Program-made: the position numbers and the translations under genes | The notes under the pieces: model-generated | Databases searched by the model: none | Seen by the model: the letters and a program-made list of their open reading frames with translations, nothing else | Told to the model about the DNA's origin: nothing | Shown: positions 13,091 to 21,813 of the stretch, piece by piece | How positions within the stretch are numbered: position 1 is the first letter of the stretch | Layout: the number at the start of each line of letters is the position of its first letter | DNA from: a bacterium | Lineage (GTDB): Bacteria; Latescibacterota; Latescibacteria; Latescibacterales; Latescibacteraceae | Direction of reading: 5' to 3' | Length of the DNA: 24,946 nt | NCBI GenBank assembly: GCA_021372535.1 | Contig: JAJFUH010000226.1 | Location: 1-24,946 of the forward strand

Positions 13091-15190
13091 ATGGAAAAAA
13101 TCAAGTTTATCATTATCCTGCACAATCACCAGCCGGTGGGTAATTTCGACTGGGTGTTCAAAGATGCGGCCGAGGATGCATACGCGCCGTTCCTCGATGT
13201 CCTCGAACGCCATCCGGGCATCAGGGTCGGCATCCATACCACCGGTCCGCTCCTCGAATGGTTCGAGGAACAGATGCCCGGCTATCTCGACCGTCTTGCC
13301 GCACTCGTCGAAAAAGGGCAGGTGGAGATTATCGGCGGGGGATTTTACGAGCCTATCCTCTCCATCCTCCCCGACCGTGACAAGGCCGGACAGCTCGATA
13401 TGATGAACCGGTGGGTGGAACGACGGTTCGGAAAAAGACCTGCGGGATGCTGGGTTGCCGAGCGCATATGGGAACCCGGTTTCGCGAGCGTTCTGGGCTC
13501 TCAGGGGCTCCTGTACACGACGCTCGACAACACCCACTTCCAGTATGCCGGAATCCCGGACGACCGTATCTGGGGATCGTATGTCACCGAGGACCAGGGC
13601 ATTCCGCTCCGTGTCCTGCCGATCGATTACCTGCTCAGGTATTACATTCCCTTTCACGACCCGCAGGAGACCATCGACTACATCGGAAGCATGAAGGAAA
13701 AGGGAGCCACCGCGGTCACGTATGCCGATGACGGCGAAAAATTCGGGGTCTGGCCCGGCACGAAAATATGGGTGTATGAAAAGGGCTGGCTCGAACGGTT
13801 TTTCACCGCGCTCGAAGAAAACGCACACTGGATCGATATCGTTCTTCCCGGCGACTATGTGAGCGCTGAGCCGCCCCTCGGATCGGTCTACCTGCCGACC
13901 GCATCGTACAAGGAGATGTCCGAATGGTCGCTCCCCGTTGCTGCGCAGAAGGTTTTTCAGAGCACGGAGAAAGAACTCGAGGGCGACAAGCGTTTCGAGG
14001 CGATCAAACCCTTCATTCGCGGCGGTTTCTGGCGGAATTTCATTGCCAAGTACCCTGAAACCGACGCCATGTACCGCCGTATGCTCATCGTGAGCGAAGC
14101 GGTTGAGAAAGCCCGTGGCCGTGATGAACACGGCGAAGCGGTACGCGAGCTCTACCGTGGGCAGTGTAACTGCGGTTACTGGCACGGCGTATTCGGCGGC
14201 CTCTACCTCAACTTCCTGCGCCGGGCGATATACGAGCATCTTATCAAAGCCGAGAATCTCGTGAGAAAATCCGCTCCCGCTGCCCGGGTGACCGACTATA
14301 ACGGTGATGGTTATGGGGAAGTGGTGCTCTCGAACAATGCCCTCTGTCTGTTCCTTGCTCCGCACGAGGGCGGCGCGGGACTCGAGTTCGACTCGTACAG
14401 GCGATCGTTCAACCTTTTCGACACCATGACCCGCCGCGAGGAGGCGTACCACAGCCTCATTCCCGCAGTCATCGAGGATGAAGACCCCGAAAAACACGCC
14501 TCGATCCATGACGGCATCAAGGCTAAGGACAAGAATATCCACCGGTATCTCCACTATGACTGGTACCGTCGTCTCAGTTTTGTCGACCATTTTATTCCGT
14601 CATGGGAGACCATCGATGCCTTTGCCGACTCAAAATACCGCGAATACGGCGATTTCGTCGCGCTTCCCTACGAGGTAGAGGAGGTTTCGGCAAAACCGTC
14701 ACCCAATGTGCGCATGGCACGGTCGGGCGGGCTTCATTTTGACGGCTGTATGGTTCCGGTCAGGGTTGAAAAACGTATCGCGCTCCCCGGAAAGGGATCG
14801 TCCGTTACCGCCGCGTATTCCGTCCATGCCGCAAACACCATACAGGATGTGCTGTTCGGCGTCGAGATGAATTTCGGGCTCCAGAGCGGCAGCTCGGATG
14901 ATTCGGGGATCACGATTCCCGGGCGGACGCTCGCCGATTCCTGCCTCGCATCGAAAGGCGAAGAGCCGGACGTTACGGAAATCACTCTGCGTGTCGGATG
15001 GATGCCTCTCACCGTGAAAATAACGTTCTCGAAACCCGCAAAGCTCTGGCGTCTGCCGATAGAAACGGTCTCCCAGTCCGAGGGAGGCGTGGAGCACAAC
15101 TACCAGAACACCTGCATCGTCCCGCTCTGGAGCCTGCAAACCGGTGACAGCGGGCTGTTCGATGTCGAGATAACCATGGAGGTCAAATAA
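13091..15190 (+). CDS. GH57 4-alpha-glucanotransferase-type enzyme
   Basis: The 699-residue protein starts at ATG 13091 (CAGGGA upstream). It matches the Thermococcus litoralis 4-alpha-glucanotransferase plan: a GH57 barrel beginning FIIILHNHQPVGNFDW, a helical middle (DUF1925-like) and a C-terminal beta-sandwich (DUF1926-like, from about residue 390). The predicted nucleophile is Glu124 (GCWVAERIWEP) and the acid/base Asp214 (YADDGEKFGVW), essentially the same numbers as in that enzyme (Glu123/Asp214, from memory). Such enzymes move maltooligosaccharide units between alpha-1,4-glucans. No signal peptide is present, so it acts on cytoplasmic glucan. The stop overlaps the next start by one base (TAATG), which indicates translational coupling to the branching enzyme. 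An alternative role is cytoplasmic alpha-amylase. Confidence 0.87.
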   Translation: MEKIKFIIILHNHQPVGNFDWVFKDAAEDAYAPFLDVLERHPGIRVGIHTTGPLLEWFEEQMPGYLDRLAALVEKGQVEIIGGGFYEPILSILPDRDKAGQLDMMNRWVERRFGKRPAGCWVAERIWEPGFASVLGSQGLLYTTLDNTHFQYAGIPDDRIWGSYVTEDQGIPLRVLPIDYLLRYYIPFHDPQETIDYIGSMKEKGATAVTYADDGEKFGVWPGTKIWVYEKGWLERFFTALEENAHWIDIVLPGDYVSAEPPLGSVYLPTASYKEMSEWSLPVAAQKVFQSTEKELEGDKRFEAIKPFIRGGFWRNFIAKYPETDAMYRRMLIVSEAVEKARGRDEHGEAVRELYRGQCNCGYWHGVFGGLYLNFLRRAIYEHLIKAENLVRKSAPAARVTDYNGDGYGEVVLSNNALCLFLAPHEGGAGLEFDSYRRSFNLFDTMTRREEAYHSLIPAVIEDEDPEKHASIHDGIKAKDKNIHRYLHYDWYRRLSFVDHFIPSWETIDAFADSKYREYGDFVALPYEVEEVSAKPSPNVRMARSGGLHFDGCMVPVRVEKRIALPGKGSSVTAAYSVHAANTIQDVLFGVEMNFGLQSGSSDDSGITIPGRTLADSCLASKGEEPDVTEITLRVGWMPLTVKITFSKPAKLWRLPIETVSQSEGGVEHNYQNTCIVPLWSLQTGDSGLFDVEITMEVK

Positions 15191-16908
15191 TGGTAAAGGG
15201 AAAACTCGTTTTCGTACTGCACAGCCATCTGCCGTATGTCATCATGCACGGCAAGTGGCCCCACGGGATGGACTGGATCAACGAGGCTGCCGCAGAGACC
15301 TATCTTCCCCTCCTTCAGGTGTTCGAGAAGCTCGTTTCGGAAGGCATATCGCCGAAAATCACCATCGGCATCACACCGGTGCTCACCGAGATGCTCGCCG
15401 ACGAAACATTCAAGGATGAGTTCACTGCCTATCTCGACCAGAAGATCGAAGCCGCCCAGATCGATGCCGGCGAGTTCTACCGGCTCGGAGACACCGCCCG
15501 TCACGACATCGCCCGCATGTGGGAGTCCTTCTACGGTGACATCAGGAGCTACTTTACGGAAACCCTCGGCCGCAACATTGTCGGGGCGTTCAAACGGCTG
15601 CAGGACAGCGGGCATATCGAGATCATCACCTGCGCCGCAACGCACGGCTACCTGCCGCTTTTAGGCGAAGACACCGCGGTGCAGGCCCAGGTCAAGCTCG
15701 GTGTCGATACGTACCGTCGGCATTATGGCCGTCAACCGCGCGGCATATGGCTTCCCGAGTGCGCTTACCGGCCGTCGTACGATTGGACTCCGCCGGTCGA
15801 GGGATTCGGCGGCCCGCGAAAACGCAAGGGCGTCGAGGAGTTTCTCAGCGAAAACGGCATCGAGTACTTCATCATCGATTCGCACCTTCTCAAGGGCGGA
15901 ACGGCAATCGGTGTGTATCTCGACCGGTTCAGCGCTCTCAAACAGTTATGGACGAATTTCGAGAAACAGTACAAACCGATAGAAGAAGACACGACCAAAA
16001 CTTCCCACCGTCTGTATTACGCCGCAAGCGTGGAGGGTAAAGCTCCGGTGACATTTTTCACCCGTGACCCCGACACCGGTCTTCAGGTGTGGAGCGGCGA
16101 GCACGGCTATCCCGGGGACGGCAACTACCTCGATTTCCACAAGAAACACTTTCCCGGCGGCCACCGTTACTGGAGGGTAACATCGGCAAAATCCGATCTC
16201 GCCGATAAGCTCGTGTACGAGCCGGAAGCGGTCGAAGCACACATCCGCGAGAACGCTTACCATTTCAAGAATCTCGTCCGCGACCTCTGCCGCGCCGAAG
16301 GCATGCATGACGGTGCTCCGCCGATAATATGCGCGCCGTTCGACGCCGAGTTGTTCGGGCACTGGTGGTTCGAAGGCCCGCGATGGCTGTATTCGGTTCT
16401 CAAGGAAGTTGCATCGGACCCCGAGCTCGAAGCCTCGACTATGGGCGAGTACCGTGACCGGTATCCCGCAATCGAGGTGGTCTCCCTTCCCGAGGGCTCG
16501 TGGGGCAAGGGCGGCTTTCACTGGATATGGCTCAACGACTGGACGAAGTGGACGTGGAAGCACATCTACGAGGACGAGCGTCTCATGGAGGATGCGGCGA
16601 AGAAATTCAGCGGGCGATCCGATGAACCGGTGGCATCGCTTCTCAAGCTCCTTGCCCGCGAGCTTGTGCTCCTCGAGAGCTCGGACTGGCAGTTTCTTAT
16701 CAGCACATGGTCTGCCCGCGATTATGCGGAGATGCGGTTTTCGAATCATCATTCCGACTTTCTCAAGGTCCTTTCCCTCCTCAACAAGGCAGGTAACGGC
16801 GAAACCCTGACCTCTGCCGATCACGAGGCGGTGAAGGAGATTTCCGAGCGCGACAACCTGTTCAGGGATATCAATCCCGCGTGGTGGGCGAAGGTCGAAT
16901 ATCCGTGA
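15190..16908 (+). CDS. GH57 1,4-alpha-glucan branching enzyme
   Basis: The 572-residue protein opens with the branching-enzyme signature VFVLHSHLPYV followed by GKWPHGMDWINEAAAETYL. The predicted nucleophile is Glu190 in GIWLPECAYRP and the acid/base is Asp385 in APFDAELFGHWWFEG. The C-terminal helical region (DUF1957-like) fills residues about 430-572. Length is slightly above the usual 520-560. The reaction cuts an alpha-1,4-glucan chain and rejoins it as an alpha-1,6 branch, in the cytoplasm. It overlaps the preceding GH57 gene by one base and is followed by a terminator. With GlgA downstream it would build branched glycogen, doing the job more often done by GH13 GlgB. Confidence 0.9.
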   Translation: MVKGKLVFVLHSHLPYVIMHGKWPHGMDWINEAAAETYLPLLQVFEKLVSEGISPKITIGITPVLTEMLADETFKDEFTAYLDQKIEAAQIDAGEFYRLGDTARHDIARMWESFYGDIRSYFTETLGRNIVGAFKRLQDSGHIEIITCAATHGYLPLLGEDTAVQAQVKLGVDTYRRHYGRQPRGIWLPECAYRPSYDWTPPVEGFGGPRKRKGVEEFLSENGIEYFIIDSHLLKGGTAIGVYLDRFSALKQLWTNFEKQYKPIEEDTTKTSHRLYYAASVEGKAPVTFFTRDPDTGLQVWSGEHGYPGDGNYLDFHKKHFPGGHRYWRVTSAKSDLADKLVYEPEAVEAHIRENAYHFKNLVRDLCRAEGMHDGAPPIICAPFDAELFGHWWFEGPRWLYSVLKEVASDPELEASTMGEYRDRYPAIEVVSLPEGSWGKGGFHWIWLNDWTKWTWKHIYEDERLMEDAAKKFSGRSDEPVASLLKLLARELVLLESSDWQFLISTWSARDYAEMRFSNHHSDFLKVLSLLNKAGNGETLTSADHEAVKEISERDNLFRDINPAWWAKVEYP

Positions 16909-16911
16909 CAG

Positions 16912-16933
16912 ACCGGTTTTTACCGGTATTTTT
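16912..16933 (+). terminator. Intrinsic terminator after the GH57 pair
   Basis: A 6-bp stem, ACCGGT / ACCGGT with a TTTT loop, is followed by ATTTTT. It lies four bases after the branching-enzyme stop, so the transcript probably ends here. Confidence 0.6.
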
Positions 16934-17039
16934 CAAATCCACTGGGGATTTATCGATATGTGCCATGAGATTCATCACGTGACGGGTGGTACGATTATCC
17001 TGATTCCGATACATCCGTGAAAACCGGAGGAGTCCGTTT

Positions 17040-17927
17040 ATGCGGCTGCACAGCTCAAGTCTTGTCTTGCGATATCCTGTCGCTGCGTTTGTCATCCTTT
17101 CGTACGGACTCTCGTGGATTATCGTTTTTCCCGCTGTCATGGCTGTTCGCGACCAGGTGAATATCGCCGTTTTTTCGAACATTCCCGAAGGCCTGACCTT
17201 TCTTGTCCGGTTCGGCCCGCTTATCGCAGCGATCGTTGTATCCCTTCTTACGGGCGGGATTGACGGAATACGGAAACTCGCCGACCGGGTTCTGCACTGG
17301 CGCGTCGGGTTTCAATGGTACCTCATTGCGCTTGCGCTTCCCGCTTTTCTTGTGTATCACATCCATTTTCGCGACAAGCCTCTCGGTTTTGACAATACAT
17401 GGATGCGTTATACTCCCGTCCTGTCGTTCACGTTTTTATCGAGCATGTTCATCGGGGGCGGACAGCAGCAGATCGGCTGGTGCGGATTTGCCCTGCCGAA
17501 ACTCCTCGCCCGGACAGGCGCCCTTAAAGCGGGTATCGTTCTTGGCCTGTTCCAGTCCTTCTGGCATCTGCCGTACCTGTATAATTCGTGGGCTTACCGG
17601 GGAACGGCAATTTACGTAACTTCTTATGTGTCGCACATCATAGCCATAGCGGTTATCGGAACGTGGCTGTTCAACAGCTCCGGCGGGAGTGTGCTGATCG
17701 TTGCGCTGTTCAACGCGTCAATGAGCACATTCGGGAAATTCCTGACAGCGGAACCGTACAAGCTCGCCAATCCGTTTTCGCTCCTCGTCTGTCTGGAAAT
17801 CGCCACAGTGATATTTCTCGTTGCCGTGTTCGGCTCGAAGCACCTGTCCCGCAGCCCGGCGTTCAGCATCGTTTCGATCCCGCATGACAGTGAAAGAACA
17901 CTCGTCCATCCGGTACGAGATGAATGA
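17040..17927 (+). CDS. CPBP-family (CAAX-protease-like) membrane protein lacking catalytic residues
   Basis: The 295-residue protein has GGAGG nine bases before its ATG and about seven or eight hydrophobic segments. It aligns by eye to CPBP intramembrane metalloproteases: motif 1, normally GEELGWRGF, reads G-Q142-Q143-Q144-I-G-W-C148-G-F; motif 2 keeps His176 in FQSFWHLP; motif 3, normally FHAxxN, reads F-N225-A-S-M-S229. The two metal-site glutamates, the arginine, and the third-motif His and Asn are therefore all replaced, which predicts an inactive protease or a binding protein. CPBP proteins process prenylated proteins or give bacteriocin immunity. It lies between the GH57 operon terminator and glgA with no evident link to glycogen. 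Confidence 0.75.
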   Translation: MRLHSSSLVLRYPVAAFVILSYGLSWIIVFPAVMAVRDQVNIAVFSNIPEGLTFLVRFGPLIAAIVVSLLTGGIDGIRKLADRVLHWRVGFQWYLIALALPAFLVYHIHFRDKPLGFDNTWMRYTPVLSFTFLSSMFIGGGQQQIGWCGFALPKLLARTGALKAGIVLGLFQSFWHLPYLYNSWAYRGTAIYVTSYVSHIIAIAVIGTWLFNSSGGSVLIVALFNASMSTFGKFLTAEPYKLANPFSLLVCLEIATVIFLVAVFGSKHLSRSPAFSIVSIPHDSERTLVHPVRDE

Positions 17928-18018
17928 ATACACCGGAGAGATGCGAAAAGAAGAGGGAATCGGCAGTATATGACGGTCTGACAAATGTATCGCATGTGTG
18001 TGCCGACAGGAGCCATAT

Positions 18019-19476
18019 ATGACCATAGTGTTCGCAGCATCCGAGATGGTGCCCTTCTGCAAGACCGGCGGTCTTGCCGATGTGATCGGCGCCCTTCCTT
18101 CCGGGCTTGCGGATTTGGGGCACGATGTCCATGTCATGCTGCCGGGATACCGCGTCATCGATAAATCGAAGTATTCCTTCCGCAGACATGCGGGAACCCC
18201 GGTCATACCGGTGGGAAACCGTCACATGCCGCTCGGTATTTCCACTGCGAAGTATAACAGGGTCGCCGTCCACCTCCTCGAAAACGACGAATATTTCAAC
18301 CGGGCAGGACTCTATGGCGATGAAAACGGCGATTACGGCGACAACGGCGGGCGTTTCATCTTCTTCTCGCGGGCAGTGATCGAAGCCATGAAACACCTCC
18401 GGATACGGCCGGACATCATCCATGCCCACGACTGGCAGGCGGGTCTGGTCATTGCATATCTTAAAACCGTGTACCGCAACGACCCGTTTTTCGGGAATAC
18501 CGGCTCGCTGTTCACCATCCACAACCTCGGCTACCAGGGACTTTTCCCTTACGATGTCTTCGCTCAAAGCGGAATCCCGCCTGTTGAATACCACTGGACA
18601 AAGCTCGAATTTTATAACAAGGTTTCGTTTATCAAGGGCGGGATAGTCTATGCCGATGCGGTATCGACAGTCAGCGAAACCTATGCGGACGAGATTACCG
18701 GCAGGGAGCTCGGATTCGGTCTCGACGGTCTGTTCACTTCCCGGAAACACGATCTGTACGGCATCGTCAACGGCATCGATTACGAGGTATGGAATCCTTC
18801 CACCGATGCGGGTATTCCCGCACGGTACAGCCCGGAAAATCTTTCGGGGAAAGAAATCTGCCGCGACGGTCTGCTCAGGGCATGCGGTCTTAAAGCCGGG
18901 AAAACAGTCCCGGTTGTTGCCATGATCTCACGGCTCGACGACCAGAAGGGATTCGATATCCTTGAATCCTCGGTGGGGAAACTCATGAATTTCAACATCC
19001 GGCTCGTGATACTCGGCACGGGAACGAAAGACCATCAGGAAACGATGATACGGCTTACCGAGCGGTATCCCCGTCACATCCATATTGCGCTGATGTTCGA
19101 CAACAGCCTTGCGCACCTCATATATGCCGGAGCGGATGCGTTTCTCATGCCGAGCAGATACGAGCCGTGCGGGCTCGGACAGCTTATCGCCATGCGGTAC
19201 GGTACCCTGCCGGTGGTGCGCGCGACTGGAGGTCTCGCCGACACGGTCATCGATGAGGACAGGTATCCGGGCAGCGGTACCGGCTTTTCGTTCGGAAATT
19301 ACTCTTCCGACGCGCTCGTCGACGCGGTATCGAGAGCGGTGCGCATGTTCCGCTCCCCGGGACGCCAGCGGTGGCAGGAGACGGTAAAGCGGGCGATGAC
19401 CGCCGATTTTTCCTGGAAAAAATCCGCCGTTTCTTATCAGACTCTCTATGAACGCATCCGAAACTCTCGGTGCTGA
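18019..19476 (+). CDS. glgA: Glycogen synthase GlgA (GT5)
   Basis: GlgA adds glucose from ADP-glucose (UDP-glucose in some lineages) to the non-reducing end of alpha-1,4-glucan in the cytoplasm. The 485-residue length is normal. The N-terminal Rossmann domain has ASEMVPFCKTGGLADV with Lys15 binding donor phosphate, HAHDWQAG and the FTIHNLGYQG strand. The C-terminal Rossmann domain has SRLDDQKGFDIL, and PSRYEPCGLGQLIAMRYG with the key Glu382. I chose the ATG at 18019 because ACAGGAG lies just upstream and the family begins right there; the upstream in-frame start at 17998 adds an unmatched tail. A 91-base gap separates it from the CPBP gene. Together with the GH57 enzymes upstream it forms a glycogen synthesis module; glgC is not in the window. 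Confidence 0.95.
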   Translation: MTIVFAASEMVPFCKTGGLADVIGALPSGLADLGHDVHVMLPGYRVIDKSKYSFRRHAGTPVIPVGNRHMPLGISTAKYNRVAVHLLENDEYFNRAGLYGDENGDYGDNGGRFIFFSRAVIEAMKHLRIRPDIIHAHDWQAGLVIAYLKTVYRNDPFFGNTGSLFTIHNLGYQGLFPYDVFAQSGIPPVEYHWTKLEFYNKVSFIKGGIVYADAVSTVSETYADEITGRELGFGLDGLFTSRKHDLYGIVNGIDYEVWNPSTDAGIPARYSPENLSGKEICRDGLLRACGLKAGKTVPVVAMISRLDDQKGFDILESSVGKLMNFNIRLVILGTGTKDHQETMIRLTERYPRHIHIALMFDNSLAHLIYAGADAFLMPSRYEPCGLGQLIAMRYGTLPVVRATGGLADTVIDEDRYPGSGTGFSFGNYSSDALVDAVSRAVRMFRSPGRQRWQETVKRAMTADFSWKKSAVSYQTLYERIRNSRC

Positions 19477-19555
19477 TGAAATGTCTTAACATCAGATGGT
19501 TCGGAAAGCGAAAGTTACCGGAATATCCGGTGCCAGTACAAGCGAGGTGATCACC

Positions 19556-20116
19556 ATGTCAGCAGCAGGCCGTTTCTTCCTGATTCCGGCTCTGAGCGTT
19601 GTCATCGTTTTCCTGACGGGATGTTCGTCGTTTCAGATTGTGAATGAGCGTGCGGTTACCCTTGAGGAGATAGTGAAGATGTCCCAGGCCGGTGTCGGTA
19701 AAGACGTTATTATCAGCCAGATCGGAGCGACTCATTCGAGATTCAGGCTGACCTCCGACGAAATCGTGAAACTCACGGAAGCAGGGGTAAACGAGGAAAT
19801 AATCGAAACCATGATCGAAACCGGCGCCCGGCCGGAACCGTACGGGTGGGAATACTCCACGGGACCGTTCGATAACTGGGTGAATAACTGGGATTATTAT
19901 GGTTATGGCTATCTGCACCCGTATGATTATTACTACCCGTATTACAGCTCTTATTACTACTATTCGCCCTATGTGATGTACCGCTCGCCGGGGCTTGTCG
20001 GCCGTTTTTACCGTTACAGCCCCGTTCAGCCGCCCTCCAGGCGCTATAACAGGGAGAGCATGGAGCGCCGGTACCGGAGAGATGACAGTACGCAGGAAAA
20101 AGAAGATGACCGCTGA
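19556..20116 (+). CDS. Lipoprotein with two helical repeats and a Tyr-rich tail
   Basis: The 186-residue protein starts at ATG 19556, with GAGGTGA five bases upstream. A lipobox LTGC ends at Cys23, the predicted lipidated residue. Two 22-residue units follow, residues 35-56 and 66-87, both of the pattern T-x-x-E-I-V-K-x-x-x-A-G-V-x-x-x-x-I. Each looks like a helix-turn-helix hairpin of the short oligomerisation kind. Residues about 95-160 are extremely rich in Tyr, Pro and Trp (for example YDYYYPYYSSYYYYSPY), and the last 30 are charged and Arg-rich. It is probably anchored in the envelope. I do not recognise a named family, and no function can be assigned. Confidence 0.75.
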   Translation: MSAAGRFFLIPALSVVIVFLTGCSSFQIVNERAVTLEEIVKMSQAGVGKDVIISQIGATHSRFRLTSDEIVKLTEAGVNEEIIETMIETGARPEPYGWEYSTGPFDNWVNNWDYYGYGYLHPYDYYYPYYSSYYYYSPYVMYRSPGLVGRFYRYSPVQPPSRRYNRESMERRYRRDDSTQEKEDDR

Positions 20117-20200
20117 CACCAGACCCGGAGCGGATGGTTTCTGTGACGGGTTTTCCGTCATGATGCCCCGTAAACCGGAACCCGCGCATTCTCAGGCAGT

Positions 20201-21715
20201 ATGATTACCGTTACCGACCTCACATTCGCGTATCCGGGGCAAAGTCCGGTGTTGAATTCCATCGGTTTCAGCATTCTCCCCGGAACCCATGTGGCTGTTT
20301 TGGGGCCGAACGGCTCGGGCAAATCGACGCTCGCGCTCATCCTCAAGGGTCTCCTTCGCCCGTCCTCGGGAACTGTGACCGTGGATGGTTTCTCGCCCGA
20401 CAGCGAATCCTCGCGGTTCGAGATCATGAAGCGTGTCGGCCTCGTTTTCCAGAATCCCGATAATACCATTGTCGCCACGACGGTGGAACGTGAGCTTGCA
20501 TTCGGACTCGAAAACATGGGTGTCCCGCCGGACGAAATGGCGCGCCGTGTTGACGAAGCCCTCACGAAATTCGACCTTGTACACTACCGTCACGCGAACC
20601 CCTCGAACCTCTCCGGGGGCGAGAAACAGCGGTGTGCGCTTGCCGCGGTCATGGTCATGGAGCCCGCCCATCTCATACTCGACGAACCCACATCCCTGCT
20701 CGATCCCTGGAACCGTGCGCGCCTGCTTCGTACCATCCACGAAACCGCAGCCGGCGGCTCGACTGTCATTCATATAACACCGTTTTTCGAGGAGGCGCTG
20801 TCTGCCGACCGTGTGATTATCCTCGATGAATCGGGCATCTGCATGGACGGCTCTCCCGGCGAAGCCCGCGGTCTGGCTGGCCGGTTCAGAACATGCAGTC
20901 TCTGCGGCATGCACGGCGAAGCACAGGAAGGATTCAGTGAAAACGGCGGAAGCGTTCTTCCAGGCGGAACCACGGAAAGAAGACCGGAAGACCGGTCTTC
21001 CCGCACCATCATGAGCCTGCAAAGCATCACGTACACCTATGACAGGGGAAGCCCCTCGGAGAGTACGGCGCTCCACGGGATCACCATGAACCTTCCCGCC
21101 GGAACGGCAACGGTGCTGCTCGGCCCTTCCGGCTCGGGTAAATCGACGCTTCTCGAAATCGCTGCGGGAGTGATCGCTCCCACGGGCGGGAGCGTTTGTC
21201 CCGATGGCAATCCCCTTCGCGCGATGGCGTTCCAGTTCCCCGAGGATCAGATGTTCGGCGATACCGTCGGTTCCTATGTGGCTTTCGGTCCCCGGAATAC
21301 GGGAATTGCGGAGGAAGAGCTCCCCGCTGTGGTAGACCGGGCGCTCGAATCGGTCGGCCTCGATCCTTCGATCTATGGCAGCCGCGACCCGGAGTTTCTC
21401 TCGGGCGGTGAAAAACGCCGCGCCGCTCTGGCGGGGGTTCTTGCCATGAATCCCGATGTGCTCGTGCTCGACGAGCCGATAGCGGGGCTCGACCGCTGCG
21501 GCATGGAACAGGTCACGGAATTTCTGAGGGGATATATCGACAGCGGCGGCACGCTCCTGTTTTCGACGCACGATTTCGAGACGGCGTGGTGTCTCGCCGA
21601 TTATGCCGCGGTGCTCTGCAAAGGCCGCATCGAGACAGCCGGGCCTCTCGAACGGGTTTTCAGCGAGTCGGAATGGCTGAAACGGCTTGAAAGCGGGCCG
21701 GAGTCAAATAAGTAA
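20201..21715 (+). CDS. Fused double ATPase of an ECF/CbiO-type ABC transporter
   Basis: The 504-residue protein holds two ATP-binding cassettes. Domain 1 (residues 1-225) has Walker A GPNGSGKST (Lys41), VFQNPDNTI Q-loop, LSGGEKQR and ILDEPTSLLDP. Domain 2 (about 270-495) has GPSGSGKST (Lys314), FQFPEDQMFG Q-loop, LSGGEKRR and LVLDEPIAGLD. The QNPDN and QFPEDQ Q-loops are typical of EcfA1/EcfA2, which power vitamin or metal uptake. The H-loop of domain 1 reads HITPFFEEA, with Pro194 where the switch His normally sits; domain 2 keeps His457. A Cys-containing linker (CSLC, about 229-232) and a low-complexity stretch join them. No EcfT or substrate-binding S gene is nearby. The start has only a weak ribosome site. 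Confidence 0.85.
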   Translation: MITVTDLTFAYPGQSPVLNSIGFSILPGTHVAVLGPNGSGKSTLALILKGLLRPSSGTVTVDGFSPDSESSRFEIMKRVGLVFQNPDNTIVATTVERELAFGLENMGVPPDEMARRVDEALTKFDLVHYRHANPSNLSGGEKQRCALAAVMVMEPAHLILDEPTSLLDPWNRARLLRTIHETAAGGSTVIHITPFFEEALSADRVIILDESGICMDGSPGEARGLAGRFRTCSLCGMHGEAQEGFSENGGSVLPGGTTERRPEDRSSRTIMSLQSITYTYDRGSPSESTALHGITMNLPAGTATVLLGPSGSGKSTLLEIAAGVIAPTGGSVCPDGNPLRAMAFQFPEDQMFGDTVGSYVAFGPRNTGIAEEELPAVVDRALESVGLDPSIYGSRDPEFLSGGEKRRAALAGVLAMNPDVLVLDEPIAGLDRCGMEQVTEFLRGYIDSGGTLLFSTHDFETAWCLADYAAVLCKGRIETAGPLERVFSESEWLKRLESGPESNK

Positions 21716-21759
21716 CCATAAGTCCCGCATCAAGTATTACGGTCTGATTACTGGCAAGT

Positions 21760-21794
21760 AAAAAAAGGGACGGTAAAAACACCGTCCCCTTTTT
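21760..21794. terminator. Bidirectional intrinsic terminator
   Basis: An A7 run, the stem GGGACGGT / ACCGTCCC around an AAAAAC loop, then a T5 run. It sits between the convergent stops of the ECF ATPase and DJ-1/PfpI genes and works as a U-tract terminator on both strands. Confidence 0.85.
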
Positions 21795-21813
21795 AGTATA
21801 TGGTCTGATAGTG

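Noticed and set aside
12998-14590. 530-codon minus-strand open frame opposite the 4-alpha-glucanotransferase gene
   Set aside because: It runs through intergenic tandem repeats at its C-terminal end and shows no family motif; the plus-strand GH57 protein is unmistakable.
20192-21571. 459-codon minus-strand open frame opposite the ECF ATPase
   Set aside because: Shadow frame. The plus strand has two complete sets of ABC ATPase motifs.
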